NCBI RefSeq assembly: GCF_030252345.1
Contig: NZ_CP126980.1
Span: forward strand, 5,781,501-5,845,500
Direction: 5' to 3'
Source of the DNA: Actinoplanes oblitus
GTDB taxonomy: Bacteria; Actinomycetota; Actinomycetes; Mycobacteriales; Micromonosporaceae
DNA length: 64,000 nucleotides
The notes beneath the pieces are model-generated. The model saw nothing but the letters and a program-made list of their open reading frames with translations. It was not told the DNA's origin and made no database searches. Position numbers and translations under genes: made by a program. This document shows positions 8,701-16,140 of the stretch, one piece after another. Every line of letters starts with the position of its first letter. Position 1 is the stretch's first letter.

Positions 8701-11533
8701 CGTCGGCATGGTGCTCAGCCTGCATCTGCGGGGGCTGACCGCCGAGGCCGAGCGCTCACTCGCCGCGCTGCCGCCCGACCTGCGGGCGGTGTGCGCCCAC
8801 TACCTGGCGGTCCGGCTCGCGGAGGACGGTGACTTCGCCCGGGCCACCGCCGTGGCCGGGCTGGGCGACGACCGGCCGACCCGGGCGGCGACGCTTGCCG
8901 AGATCGCGGTCCGGGTGGCCCGTACCGGCGCCGCGGAGGCGGCCGTCGAGCTGCTCGCGCAGGTGCCGGAGCATCGCGCCGCGGCGTTGCTCGCGCTGGT
9001 CCCGGAGCTGCCGGACGGTTGCCCGGCGCCGCTGCTGGTGCGCTGCGCCGGCGAGGCCGCCGCCGTACTCGGCGAGATCGCGGACGCCGAGGCCGCCGCG
9101 GAACAGCTGGCCCGGCTGGCCGCCCGGCTGGCCCGCGCCGGGCAGGCCGGGGCGGCGATCGACCTGGTGGCCGCCGCCGCTCCCGAGGAGTACGACACCT
9201 GGACCCTCGTACTGGCCGGGATGCTCCTGTGCCGGGACGGCCACCGAGATGACATCACCCCGTTCGCCGAGGCGGTGCCCGTCCCCGCCCGCCCGCGCGT
9301 GCTCGGCGGTGTGGCCGCTCAGTTCCACAAGGACTACGCGCAGGACGAGGCCAGGGCGTACGCGGCGGCCGCGGCCCGCGCCGCCCTGGCGCTCGGCGAC
9401 CCGGAGCGGGTCCAGCAGTCGCTCGCCGAGGTCGCCGGCCAGTGGTCGGAGGTGATCCTCGGTGACGACCTGCGGATCGCCGCCGCCGACGTGCTGATCG
9501 ACGAGCCCGAAGAGCTGTTCTGGGCGTTCCTCGGCGGCATCGCGGAGCCGGAACCGTGTGAGCCGGTGCTGAACCACCTGATGGGTGTGGAACTGCGGCG
9601 CGACCAGCACGAGGACGCGCTCGCCACGGCACAGGCCCTGATCGAGGTGGCCGCCGCCGGCGACCGCGCCGCGTCCCGGTGGCACCAGCTGAGCAACCTG
9701 GGCGTGCTGGCCCGCGATGGCTGGCTCACCCCGATCCTGGCCATGATCGCCGAGCTCCCCGACCCCGCCGTCCGCGTGACGATCTATGCGCGCCTGGCGG
9801 GGTCGGCCCCGCTGGCCGGCGACCGGGACGCACTGCGCGCGATAGCCGCCGCCTATCGCGCGGCGCCGCCGACCGTCGAGACCGACGAGTTCTACGGCAG
9901 CCGGTCGCTGGTGCACACCCTGGCCACGCACGGCGCGACGGAGGACGCGCTGGCCGTCGCGCGGGTCTCCGACCGGCCCGGTGAGCTGCTCGCCCTGGTC
10001 GCCCGGACACTGCTCGACCAGGATCGGCCCGACGAGTCCGCCGCCGCGGTCGCCGAGGCGGTCCACACCACCGGCCGCAGCCGGAAACCGCAGCGCGAGG
10101 CCGACCTGGTGCTGGCGGTGACCGACACCCTGGTCGCGGCGGGCTTCACCGATCGGGCCGGGACGGTGCTGGAACGTCTGCTCACCGACCGGCCGGACTG
10201 GTTCGAGGCGCACGACCGGGTGCGACTGCTGGCCCGGGCGGCGGCGCTGCTGGCCGGCCGGGACCGGGCCGAGGCGGCCCGGAGCTACGCCACCGAGGCC
10301 GTGACCGCGGCCCGCGACGCCGCCGACACGAGTGGCTTCCTCCGCATGCTCGGCTGCACGGCGGGCGCCGTCGCGCTCTCGTCGGCCGGGCTCGACGGAG
10401 CCGAGGACCTGGCGGCCATCGCGGCCGAGGCGGCCGCCGACGCGGGAGACCTGTTGCTCTTCCAGCAACACGTCGCCGGCTGCGTCGCCGAGCTGGCCGG
10501 GGCCGGCCTGCTCGGGGCGGCCGCCGCGATGGCCCGGAGCATCCCCGACCTGGACCTGCGCTGCGACGCGTTCGCCGAGGTCGGCACCGGCCTGGCCGGG
10601 CGCGGCGACGCCACCGCGCTGGGCTCGCTGATCGCCGAGGTGGCGGCTCTGGGCGACACTGCGGCGGTCACCCTCACTGTCGCCTGGCTGACCGGTGAGA
10701 GTGGCGCGGCCGAGGAGGCGATCGCCGTCCTCCGGTCGTGCCCGGCGCCCGCGGACCGGGCCCGTGGACTGGCCGGGTTGCTGCACACCGCCGCCTTCGC
10801 CGGCTCGCCGCCGGAGCGCGCCGAGCTGATCACCGCCGAGGCGGACCGGCTGCCCGGGCAGTCCGCGGCGGTCTTGTTCGGACTCGCCCGCCAGCTGGTC
10901 CGCAGCGGCATCTCCGCCACCGCGACGGTCGATCGCGCGGTGGAGCTGGCCGGTGCGGACGCCGCGGAGCGGCTCATCGAGTACGCGGACGGACTCGGCG
11001 CGGACGGCCGGCGCGCGGCGGCCGCTGACGCCGCGCGGCGGGCCGTCGCTCTCAGCCCGGCGGACCGGCCGGAGGTCCGGGTGCGCGCTCAGCTCTGCCG
11101 GGCGATCTGGCGGTCGGCCGGTGGAGCGGACACCGCCGCTCTCGTACCGGAAGTGCACCGCCTGGCGGTCGGCACCCTGCTGGACATCGCCGCCCGGCTG
11201 CGGAAACTGGGCCGCGTCGAGGCGTCCGCGCCGTTCGTCGGCGCCGCGCTGGCCGACAGCTTGGTGACACCCGAGCGGCTGTGCGCACACGACCTGCCGG
11301 ACCTCGCCCTCGACCAGCTCCTGGCCCGGTCCGGCGCCGGGCCGTCCGCCGACGAACTGACGGTGGTCGTGCGCACCGCCCGGGAGATCGGCGACACCGG
11401 TACCGCCGGACGGGCGATCGCCCGGCTCGTGGTCTCCCCCGAGTTCCGGGAACATCTGCACCTGCTGCCGGGCGAGATCCTCGCGACGGCGATCGACGAC
11501 GGGCAGCTGACGTTCGGTCCCGCCGGAGCCTGA
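5741..11533 (+). CDS. Giant trypsin-like protease / STAND-type NTPase / alpha-solenoid protein
   Basis: A 1930-residue protein. Residues about 10-215 form a trypsin-like serine protease with the complete triad: His42 in TAAHVV, Asp80 in DPEADLALL and Ser177 in GMSGAAVW. Residues about 260-540 form a P-loop NTPase with Walker A GEAFTGKS (286-293) and Walker B LLVLIDGLDED (374-384). The remaining roughly 1350 residues are Ala/Leu-rich helical repeats of TPR/solenoid type. This protease-switch-sensor order matches signal-transducing ATPases used in bacterial conflict and programmed cell death, where the repeats sense a ligand and the NTPase releases the effector. No signal peptide is visible, so it is probably cytosolic. 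The ATG at 5741 is preceded by GAGGAGG; an in-frame ATG at 5654 lacks one. It appears monocistronic. Confidence 0.8.
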   Translation: MSSTGHPARARLAEVLVNRADGFARRGTGYLVAPGLVLTAAHVVAGARTVAVWLGSPRELETADGIGVDLAATLLDPEADLALLPLSRSPAGVEPVLLGRLDRELPEPVPAVFAGFPRFKVRPAPGRPGVLLRELRLATGWINPGSDAKTGTLELAVREPPAEDPQPREHSPWEGMSGAAVWVSGRLIGVVGQHHPGEGLAVLTVRPLTALFDGPDPDRWRAALPQLGPSAAELFPATPPAARHLKLRGASDLIAEFMPPVLIGRQAELDELAGFATSGRWRWVRGEAFTGKSALLSWFALHPPEGVDVAAFALRSTTAQADAATVLSLLNPQLAALAMRPDPKESGVVWERTREFLTLLAEAGEAGRQRGRRLLVLIDGLDEDLTRESGLAVAAWLPDERTLPAGACLLVSSRSGVAVPVPAGHPLWNAVTVLEPSEVAADIEQIAAREIRQVRQGRDETTALLGFLTVAYGGLSPAELALLVRRRGGGPLDAVAVSDRLEGLLGRTVSRTQDPDGLAADLRVFSHAALRGGSARQLAGVLDDYRHTIDELAAEYRERGWPGDTPRYLLRAYPRQLVVEADGLPPGDQRRASIVAILTALVDSPARGARLLERIGHPAAHNDEITAVQELLLRSAEPGEALLRRLLALSLARHPIAGGMAKVAREIAPIWVRTGRARPAHAFARAVQDRVERDFALRAVGVAAAGQPGELALALEVADELRGRDEALQVLAAAVAAEARRDVGAAVLLAQSAGSPVACVDVLTRAAGENDKTDTASRTALCTAARGHAEAIRSTADRARALALVARTDRAAAREIAARALVLAPAVPDPHERRGLVARLISAVFPGPGHPDPPEVIGWVTEPGGDPAGTATSLGLVLNAWAETGLVGPGEAAVRQLLVLALQWAGTQEDHHTAAVRLLEATGDDIDPAVMAHTLTLVERDRALQEAVTAVLAEPSGPAVAELRDRVAAVTAHAMAHPDPASGQGSVVGMVLSLHLRGLTAEAERSLAALPPDLRAVCAHYLAVRLAEDGDFARATAVAGLGDDRPTRAATLAEIAVRVARTGAAEAAVELLAQVPEHRAAALLALVPELPDGCPAPLLVRCAGEAAAVLGEIADAEAAAEQLARLAARLARAGQAGAAIDLVAAAAPEEYDTWTLVLAGMLLCRDGHRDDITPFAEAVPVPARPRVLGGVAAQFHKDYAQDEARAYAAAAARAALALGDPERVQQSLAEVAGQWSEVILGDDLRIAAADVLIDEPEELFWAFLGGIAEPEPCEPVLNHLMGVELRRDQHEDALATAQALIEVAAAGDRAASRWHQLSNLGVLARDGWLTPILAMIAELPDPAVRVTIYARLAGSAPLAGDRDALRAIAAAYRAAPPTVETDEFYGSRSLVHTLATHGATEDALAVARVSDRPGELLALVARTLLDQDRPDESAAAVAEAVHTTGRSRKPQREADLVLAVTDTLVAAGFTDRAGTVLERLLTDRPDWFEAHDRVRLLARAAALLAGRDRAEAARSYATEAVTAARDAADTSGFLRMLGCTAGAVALSSAGLDGAEDLAAIAAEAAADAGDLLLFQQHVAGCVAELAGAGLLGAAAAMARSIPDLDLRCDAFAEVGTGLAGRGDATALGSLIAEVAALGDTAAVTLTVAWLTGESGAAEEAIAVLRSCPAPADRARGLAGLLHTAAFAGSPPERAELITAEADRLPGQSAAVLFGLARQLVRSGISATATVDRAVELAGADAAERLIEYADGLGADGRRAAAADAARRAVALSPADRPEVRVRAQLCRAIWRSAGGADTAALVPEVHRLAVGTLLDIAARLRKLGRVEASAPFVGAALADSLVTPERLCAHDLPDLALDQLLARSGAGPSADELTVVVRTAREIGDTGTAGRAIARLVVSPEFREHLHLLPGEILATAIDDGQLTFGPAGA

Positions 11534-11536
11534 CGC

Positions 11537-12040
11537 TCAGGACCGCTCGCGGACCCGGTCGTTCATCTCCGGCTGCAGGGTGGCGGCGTGGTTGTCGTCG
11601 AGGATGGCGTCCCGCAGGCGCTCCGGGAAGATCCGCTCGATCTCCGGGCCGTAGAGGGCGCCGTCACCGGGGGCTTCGGCGGTCGGCGGGTCGGTGAGGT
11701 GCACGGCGACCGGCAGCAGGCTCGACGACGGGACGTCGCCGCCGTAGGCGCACATGGCCCAGACGTAGACGGCGCGTGCCTGGGCCGCGGCGGTCAGCGT
11801 GGGCGGGTCGGCGCCGACGACCCACACGCTGCACGCCCGCTGTTCGCCGGCCGGACCGAGGTTCGGGACGGCGATCCGTTCGACGGTGTCCCGGGCGGTG
11901 ATGGCCAGATCGGTACGGACGGCCGCCGGGAAGTCGTCCTCGCCGCTTCCCAGTGTCGTGAAGAAGTAGATCCCCGCACCGGCGGCGAGCACCGCGGCCG
12001 TCGCCGCCGCCAGCCAGCCGATCCTGATCTTGGTCATCAT
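11537..12040 (-). CDS. Small membrane-anchored or secreted protein, unknown function
   Basis: A 167-residue protein with a short basic N-terminus followed by one hydrophobic helix (residues about 7-27), then an extracytoplasmic domain with two Cys residues (in RACSVW and MCAYGG) that could form a disulfide. The start is supported by TAGGCT at 12047-12052, 6 nt upstream of the ATG, which implies a leaderless transcript. It converges on the giant protease-NTPase gene, with 3 bp between their stops. No family is recognised. Confidence 0.6.
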   Translation of the reverse strand: MMTKIRIGWLAAATAAVLAAGAGIYFFTTLGSGEDDFPAAVRTDLAITARDTVERIAVPNLGPAGEQRACSVWVVGADPPTLTAAAQARAVYVWAMCAYGGDVPSSSLLPVAVHLTDPPTAEAPGDGALYGPEIERIFPERLRDAILDDNHAATLQPEMNDRVRERS

Positions 12041-12046
12041 GAGCGC

Positions 12047-12052
12047 AGCCTA
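12047..12052 (-). promoter_or_regulatory. Leaderless -10 (TAGGCT)
   Basis: TAGGCT read on the minus strand, 6 nt from the ATG at 12040. Confidence 0.55.
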
Positions 12053-12080
12053 GAGGGCCGGCTCAACGCCGAAGGCCCGG

Positions 12081-12225
12081 CATGAGGTCACCCGGCGAGG
12101 ACGGCCCGCCAGCTGGCGGCTCAACCCCGGGACCCGGCGTGAGATCACCGCGCGAAGACGGCCCGCCAGCTGCCGGCTCAAACCACGGGACCCGGCGTGA
12201 GATCACCGCACGAAGACGGCCCGCC
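12081..12225. repeat. 57-58 bp tandem repeat derived from the methyltransferase 3' end
   Basis: Three units begin near 12083, 12140 and 12198. The unit nearest the gene contains the last codons and stop of the methyltransferase (GGGCCGTCTTCGTGCGGTGA on the minus strand), and two diverged copies lie downstream of the stop. The array fills the space to the next gene. Confidence 0.8.
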
Positions 12226-13000
12226 AGCGGATCACGAGCCGGGAGTCCGGGGCCGGTAGCTCCTCGACAGCGACCTGGCGCAGGCCGGGGGTGGCGAAGG
12301 CGTCGATCTCGGCGCGGGTCAGAGGCCAGGGCGGCCCGTCCCCCGGGCTGTCGGTGGCCGCGGCGGCGAGGATCAGCAGGGTGCCGCCGGGTGCGACGAA
12401 CTCGCCCACAGTGGCGATCGCCCGGGCGCGGATCCCGGCGGGCAGCGCCTGGACGTTGTTGCTCTCCAGCACCAGGTCGAACGCCCGGTGCCAGTCCGGT
12501 GGCGGGTCCAGCAGGTCGGCGACGCGATAGTCGACAGGCGAGGCGGGGTGCCGCTGCCGGGCCAGGGCGATCGCCGTCTCCGAGATGTCGAAACCGGTCA
12601 CCGCATAGCCCCGGGTGGCGAGGTACTCGGCGTCGCGCCCGGGGCCGCAGCCGACGACCAGCGCCCGCCGCCCCTCGCCCGGTGGCAGCGGGAAGTCGCG
12701 CAGGTTGACGCTGGCGGCCGCGACGTCCCACGGCACCCTCGCCCGGCCGTCCCGCGCCTCGGCATAGAGCCGCTCGAACCAGCCGGTCGCATCGCCCGCC
12801 GCCAGCGACTGTGCGGCGAACCGCCGGGTGTCGGTCGCCGGGTCCGATCGCGCGGGGACGGGCCGGGCGCTCGCGGACGGGACGGTGACCGGGCCCTCGG
12901 CGACAGGCCGGGCGCTCGCGGGCGCGGCGGTGGCCGGGCCCGCGGGTGCCGGGCCGGGCTGCGGTGTGGCCGGCGACCGGCCGGGATCGGCGGTGGTCAT
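12203..13000 (-). CDS. Class I SAM-dependent methyltransferase
   Basis: A 265-residue protein. Motif I is ALVVGCGPGRDAEYLA, followed by VTGFDISETAI (acidic end of beta-2), YRVADLLD and FDLVLESNNV, the order of a Rossmann-fold methyltransferase; it resembles thiopurine-methyltransferase-like small-molecule enzymes. The first 55 residues are Pro/Ala/Arg-rich low complexity and may be a recent extension. Its ATG overlaps the stop of def by 4 bp (ATGA), so the two genes are translationally coupled. The substrate is unknown. The 3' end has been copied into a tandem array downstream. Confidence 0.8.
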   Translation of the reverse strand: MTTADPGRSPATPQPGPAPAGPATAAPASARPVAEGPVTVPSASARPVPARSDPATDTRRFAAQSLAAGDATGWFERLYAEARDGRARVPWDVAAASVNLRDFPLPPGEGRRALVVGCGPGRDAEYLATRGYAVTGFDISETAIALARQRHPASPVDYRVADLLDPPPDWHRAFDLVLESNNVQALPAGIRARAIATVGEFVAPGGTLLILAAAATDSPGDGPPWPLTRAEIDAFATPGLRQVAVEELPAPDSRLVIRWRAVFVR

Positions 13001-13485
13001 CGGGGGACGACTCGGCGGAGCTCGCGGAGGGCCTGGCGGCGGACGTCGCCGGTGAGGGTGTCGATGTAGAGGCGGCCGTCGAGGTGGTCGGTCTCGTGCT
13101 GCAGGGCCCGGGCCAGGAAACCGGTCCCGTGGATCACCAGCGGCTCGCCGTGCTGGTCGAAGCCGCGGGCGGTGACCGCCATGGCGCGTTTCGTGGAATA
13201 GCCGAGACCGGGCAACGAGAGGCAGCCCTCCTCGTCCTCCTGCTCGCCATCGAAATCGGAGAGCACCGGGTTCACCAGGTGGCCCACCTGGCCCGCCACG
13301 TGGTAGGAGAACACCCGCAGGCCGACGCCGATCTGCGGGCCGGCCACTCCGGCGCGGCCCGGCTCCCGGACGGTGTCCTCCAGGTCCCGGACGATCTCGC
13401 GCAGGCTGGCGTCGAAGTCGGTGACCGGGTCGGCGGGCGTACGCAGTACCGGATCACCGTAGAGCCGAATCGGCCGAACTGTCAT
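12997..13485 (-). CDS. def: Peptide deformylase
   Basis: A 162-residue cytosolic metalloenzyme that removes the formyl group from nascent N-terminal Met. All three family motifs are present: GVAGPQIG (motif 1), EEGCLSLPG with the metal-binding Cys (motif 2), and HETDHLDG with two His ligands and the catalytic Glu (motif 3). Motif 1 has Val where GxGLAAPQ enzymes have Leu/Ala, and the length is short, typical of secondary actinobacterial deformylases, so this may not be the only copy. The start is supported by TAAGGT 7 nt upstream. It is the first gene of a two-gene unit with the methyltransferase. Confidence 0.92.
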   Translation of the reverse strand: MTVRPIRLYGDPVLRTPADPVTDFDASLREIVRDLEDTVREPGRAGVAGPQIGVGLRVFSYHVAGQVGHLVNPVLSDFDGEQEDEEGCLSLPGLGYSTKRAMAVTARGFDQHGEPLVIHGTGFLARALQHETDHLDGRLYIDTLTGDVRRQALRELRRVVPR

Positions 13486-13492
13486 GCCTGAA

Positions 13493-13498
13493 ACCTTA
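13493..13498 (-). promoter_or_regulatory. Leaderless -10 of def
   Basis: TAAGGT on the minus strand, 7 nt before the ATG at 13485. Confidence 0.45.
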
Positions 13499-13506
13499 TC
13501 TGGTCG

Positions 13507-14259
13507 TTACGCCTGCCGGCTCAGCCACTCGTCGAACGTGGTCGGCATGAGACGCGCGTCCGGCCCGGGGAGCAGCACGTCGCCGGCCATCGACACGTCG
13601 AACAGCGACGACCAGGTGGGGATCAGGGTGACCGCCCGCCCGCGAGCGGTGTTGGTGCGCCGGGCCATGTCCACCAGGTCCTGCGTCTGCGGCCCGGCGA
13701 CGTCGCGGTAGCGCCCCAGCGGTGCGCCGGTGGCGATCTCGGCGAGCACGGCCGCCACGTCCTCGGGCGCGATCGGCTGCACGAGCAGGGGTGCGATGGT
13801 GGCCGCGCCGTCCCGCTCGGTCCAGCCGGCCACCATCGCGGCGAAGTCGTGGAACTGCGTCGCCGGGACGATCGTCCACGGCACCGGCCCCTCGCTGACC
13901 AGACGCTCCTGCTCGCGCTTGCCGGCGTAGTGCGCGTTGCCCTCGACCCGGTGCACGCCGACGATCGACAGCAGGACGTGGTGCCGCACCCCGGCGCGCC
14001 GGGCGGCGGCGAGCAGGTTGCCGGTGGCAGCACCGAAATAGGCGACGGCCTCGTCCCGGTCGCCAGCCGGGCCGTTGGTGACGTCGACGACCGCCTCGAC
14101 ACCGGTCAGGGCGGCGTCCAGGCCGTCGCCGGTGAGCAGGTCCACGCCGAGCGATCGGCTGATCCGGACCACCTGGTGGCCGGCCCGCTCCAGGGCGGCC
14201 ACGGTGAGGGCTCCGATGTTTCCGGTCGCTCCGGCGACGGCGATGCGCATGCTGGTCAT
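13507..14259 (-). CDS. NmrA-like NAD(P)-binding SDR-family protein
   Basis: A 250-residue atypical short-chain dehydrogenase. The N-terminus MRIAVAGATGNIGALTV is the GxxGxxG dinucleotide-binding loop. VPWTIVPATQFHDF and the absence of a YxxxK catalytic pair resemble NmrA/NAD(P)H-azoreductase-type proteins that may sense redox or reduce quinones. The ATG at 14259 has an AAGGAGAG ribosome site; the open frame extends to 14298. It is transcribed divergently from an Rrf2 regulator 73 bp away, which is therefore its likely repressor. Confidence 0.82.
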   Translation of the reverse strand: MTSMRIAVAGATGNIGALTVAALERAGHQVVRISRSLGVDLLTGDGLDAALTGVEAVVDVTNGPAGDRDEAVAYFGAATGNLLAAARRAGVRHHVLLSIVGVHRVEGNAHYAGKREQERLVSEGPVPWTIVPATQFHDFAAMVAGWTERDGAATIAPLLVQPIAPEDVAAVLAEIATGAPLGRYRDVAGPQTQDLVDMARRTNTARGRAVTLIPTWSSLFDVSMAGDVLLPGPDARLMPTTFDEWLSRQA

Positions 14260-14299
14260 GACGCTCTCCTTTCTCCACCGGTAACCTATCTCGGACAAT

Positions 14300-14318
14300 G
14301 CAGATCCGCAATATCTGC
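14300..14318. promoter_or_regulatory. Inverted repeat in the SDR/Rrf2 intergenic region
   Basis: GCAGAT-N7-ATCTGC lies between the divergent genes, immediately upstream of the TAGAAT -10 of the Rrf2 gene. It is a candidate Rrf2 operator. Confidence 0.5.
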
Positions 14319-14320
14319 GA

Positions 14321-14326
14321 TAGAAT
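14321..14326 (+). promoter_or_regulatory. Leaderless -10 of the Rrf2 gene
   Basis: TAGAAT lies exactly 6 nt upstream of the ATG at 14333, and no Shine-Dalgarno is present. Confidence 0.6.
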
Positions 14327-14332
14327 CACCTC

Positions 14333-14806
14333 ATGAAACTGCCGGTGAGCACCGAGTGGCTGTTGCACTGCGCCGCGTCGCTGGCGCAGTTGGAGGCGGG
14401 CGCCACCGCGTCGGCCACCCAGCTCGCGCAGTATTTCGACGTGCCGGCGGCCTACCTCGCCAAGCAGCTCCAGTCGCTGGTCCGGGGTGGGGTGCTGGCC
14501 GCGACGACCGGGCCGCGCGGCGGGTTCCGGCTGGCCCGGGACGCCGCGCGGATCACTCTGCTGGACATCGTCGAGGCGGTGGACGGCGCCTCGGATCCGT
14601 ATGAGTGCCGGGAGATCCGGCAGCGGGGTCGCGGCGCGTTGAGCCCGGAGGAGTGCCGCAGCCCGTGCATCCTGGCGCGCAAGATGGCCGAGGCCCACGA
14701 CGCCTGGCGGCAGAGTCTCGCCGCGACCACGCTGGCGGACATCGTCGCCGCGATCCCGGCGTCCGCCCCGGCCCGCACCCGGGCACGGCTGACCGGGGCG
14801 CCCTGA
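14333..14806 (+). CDS. Rrf2 family transcriptional regulator
   Basis: A 157-residue winged-helix regulator. The N-terminal HTH is STEWLLHCAASLAQL...YLAKQLQSLVRGGVL, followed by the Rrf2 wing GPRGGFRLARD. The C-terminal part has Cys residues in YECREI and EECRSPC, spaced as in Rrf2 proteins that hold an Fe-S cluster or use thiols for sensing, so a redox or nitrosative signal is plausible. It is divergent to the NmrA-like SDR, the likely target. Its stop codon lies in the first partial unit of the 56-bp tandem array downstream. Confidence 0.88.
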   Translation: MKLPVSTEWLLHCAASLAQLEAGATASATQLAQYFDVPAAYLAKQLQSLVRGGVLAATTGPRGGFRLARDAARITLLDIVEAVDGASDPYECREIRQRGRGALSPEECRSPCILARKMAEAHDAWRQSLAATTLADIVAAIPASAPARTRARLTGAP

Positions 14807-14990
14807 CACTGCCTCCCGTCCGGGCCACCGTCGCCGCACCGGGCCCGGCCCACCGGCCGTGACACCGCTCCCCGCGCGAGCCACTGTCACGGCACCAGGC
14901 CCGGCCCACCGGCCGGAACACCACTCCTCGCGCGAGCCACTGTCACGGCACCGGGCCCGGCCCACCGGCCGAACGAGTGCGAGACGCCGG
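14800..14990. repeat. 56-bp tandem array starting at the Rrf2 stop codon
   Basis: Clear units begin at 14824, 14880 and 14936, a period of exactly 56 bp, each with GGCCCGGCCCACCGGCC. A diverged partial unit reaches back over the Rrf2 stop (CCTGACACTGCCTCCCGTCC against CGTGACACCGCTCCCCGCGC). Otherwise 14807-15045 holds no gene. Confidence 0.8.
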
Positions 14991-15045
14991 TACCGCCCGG
15001 CCACGTCGCACACCGCTCGACCGGCAGGCCACCCCTGGGGGCCGG

Positions 15046-15372
15046 TCAGCCCTCCGGGGTGACCGCCCGGGACAGGGCGACCCCCGCCACGATCAGGGCC
15101 AGGGCCGCGACCCGCCCGGGCGTCAGCGGGTCCTTGTGGACGATCACGCCCAGGGTGATGGCACCGACCGCGCCGATGCCGGTGAACACCGCGTAGGCCG
15201 TACCGACCGGCAGGCCCTTCATCGCGAGCGACAGCAGGTAGACGGCCACGGCGGCGAGCACGAAGCAGACCAGGGTCGGGACCAGGCGGGTGAAGCCGGC
15301 CGTCGGTTTGATGCTCTGGGACCAGGCGACCTCGACCAGGCCGGCGACGATCAACAGGAGCCAGCTCACCAT
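15046..15372 (-). CDS. Small multidrug resistance (SMR) family transporter
   Basis: A 108-residue protein with four transmembrane helices. The first helix carries the essential Glu in LVEVAWSQSIKPT, the proton/substrate site of EmrE/SugE-type dimers; GLPVGTAYAVFTGIGAVG matches the family helix-3 motif. It exports cationic drugs or guanidinium-like compounds against proton influx. Its ATG overlaps the end of the azoreductase gene by 7 bp, so the two are coupled, and both are probably controlled by the divergent TetR gene. Drug-export and guanidinium-export subtypes cannot be separated with certainty here. Confidence 0.9.
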   Translation of the reverse strand: MVSWLLLIVAGLVEVAWSQSIKPTAGFTRLVPTLVCFVLAAVAVYLLSLAMKGLPVGTAYAVFTGIGAVGAITLGVIVHKDPLTPGRVAALALIVAGVALSRAVTPEG

Positions 15373-16031
15373 TCCCCGCCGATCTTCCGGGCCGCGGTCA
15401 GCGCGGCCGAGCGGGACACCTCGTGCGCGTCGCGCCGGCCGGCCAGTGCGGGATCGACGCGGGCGTTGACGAGTTCGGTGCCGAGGAAGGCCATCGCCGC
15501 GTCCGGGACGGCGAAGTGCCCGGTGAAGAAGTCGCGCAGGTACCGCTCCTGATGATCCACCGGGTGGCGCGGGGTGCCGGGACCGTACGCCCCGCCGCGC
15601 GCGTAGGCCACCACGAATCGGCGCCCGGCCAGCGACATCTTCGGGAACGTGACCTGGTCGATCCACGCCTTGAGCGACGCCGGGATGCCGAAGTTGTACA
15701 TCGGCGTGGCGATCAGCACCGTGTCGGCGGCGACCAGTTCGGCCAGCAGCGGTTCGACGATCGCCCAGGCCGCTGCCTGCTCCGGGGTGCGCACCGCCTC
15801 GGCGTACCGGGCGATGTCGGTGATCTGGTGGGCCAGCACGTAGTCGCACAGCTCGGTCCAGGCCTCGTCGATCTGCGGCACCGGGGTGAGCGCGAGATCC
15901 CGGTGCAGATACCGGCCGCCGGGATGGGCCGAGCGCCAGGCTTCGGCGACGGCGTCACCGACCTCCCGGCTGAACGAGCGGCGCCGGGCGCTCGCGTCGA
16001 GGTGCAGCAACGTCGGAGTGGCTGAGGGCAT
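15366..16031 (-). CDS. azoR: FMN-dependent NADH:quinone oxidoreductase / azoreductase
   Basis: A 221-residue flavodoxin-like fold protein. LLHLDASARRRSFSREV at the N-terminus is the FMN phosphate loop; TPMYNFGIPASLKAWIDQV is the characteristic AzoR motif, and AYARGGAYG follows. The enzyme reduces quinones, azo compounds and possibly nitroaromatics with NADH in the cytosol. The ATG at 16031 has AGGAGAG upstream. It heads an operon with the SMR exporter and faces a TetR gene across a double palindrome, suggesting a detoxify-and-export module induced by an electrophilic or quinone-like compound. Confidence 0.9.
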   Translation of the reverse strand: MPSATPTLLHLDASARRRSFSREVGDAVAEAWRSAHPGGRYLHRDLALTPVPQIDEAWTELCDYVLAHQITDIARYAEAVRTPEQAAAWAIVEPLLAELVAADTVLIATPMYNFGIPASLKAWIDQVTFPKMSLAGRRFVVAYARGGAYGPGTPRHPVDHQERYLRDFFTGHFAVPDAAMAFLGTELVNARVDPALAGRRDAHEVSRSAALTAARKIGGEW

Positions 16032-16057
16032 GTCGGCTCTCCTGACAGACGGTCGTC

Positions 16058-16114
16058 TAACCGGACACGGCGTCCAGTTATTTGACCCTAGCAACTGGAC
16101 GGCGTGTCCGGTTA
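16058..16114. promoter_or_regulatory. Double TetR operator between azoR and its regulator
   Basis: Two 22-bp arms (16058-16079 and 16093-16114) are inverted repeats with one mismatch. Each arm is itself palindromic: GGACACGGCGTCC and GGACGGCGTGTCC. This is the layout expected for cooperative binding of two TetR dimers controlling both directions. Confidence 0.75.
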
Positions 16115-16128
16115 TTCCGGGGGTGCCG

Positions 16129-16134
16129 TAGGCT
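16129..16134 (+). promoter_or_regulatory. Leaderless -10 of the TetR gene
   Basis: TAGGCT lies 6 nt before the GTG at 16141, which favours that start over the adjacent GTG at 16138. Confidence 0.6.
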
Positions 16135-16140
16135 GTCGTG

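Noticed and set aside
6005..8725. Antisense 906-codon open frame under the giant protease-NTPase gene
   Set aside because: High-GC shadow frame: composition is Arg/Gly/Gln-rich with no family match, whereas the sense strand has full catalytic motifs.
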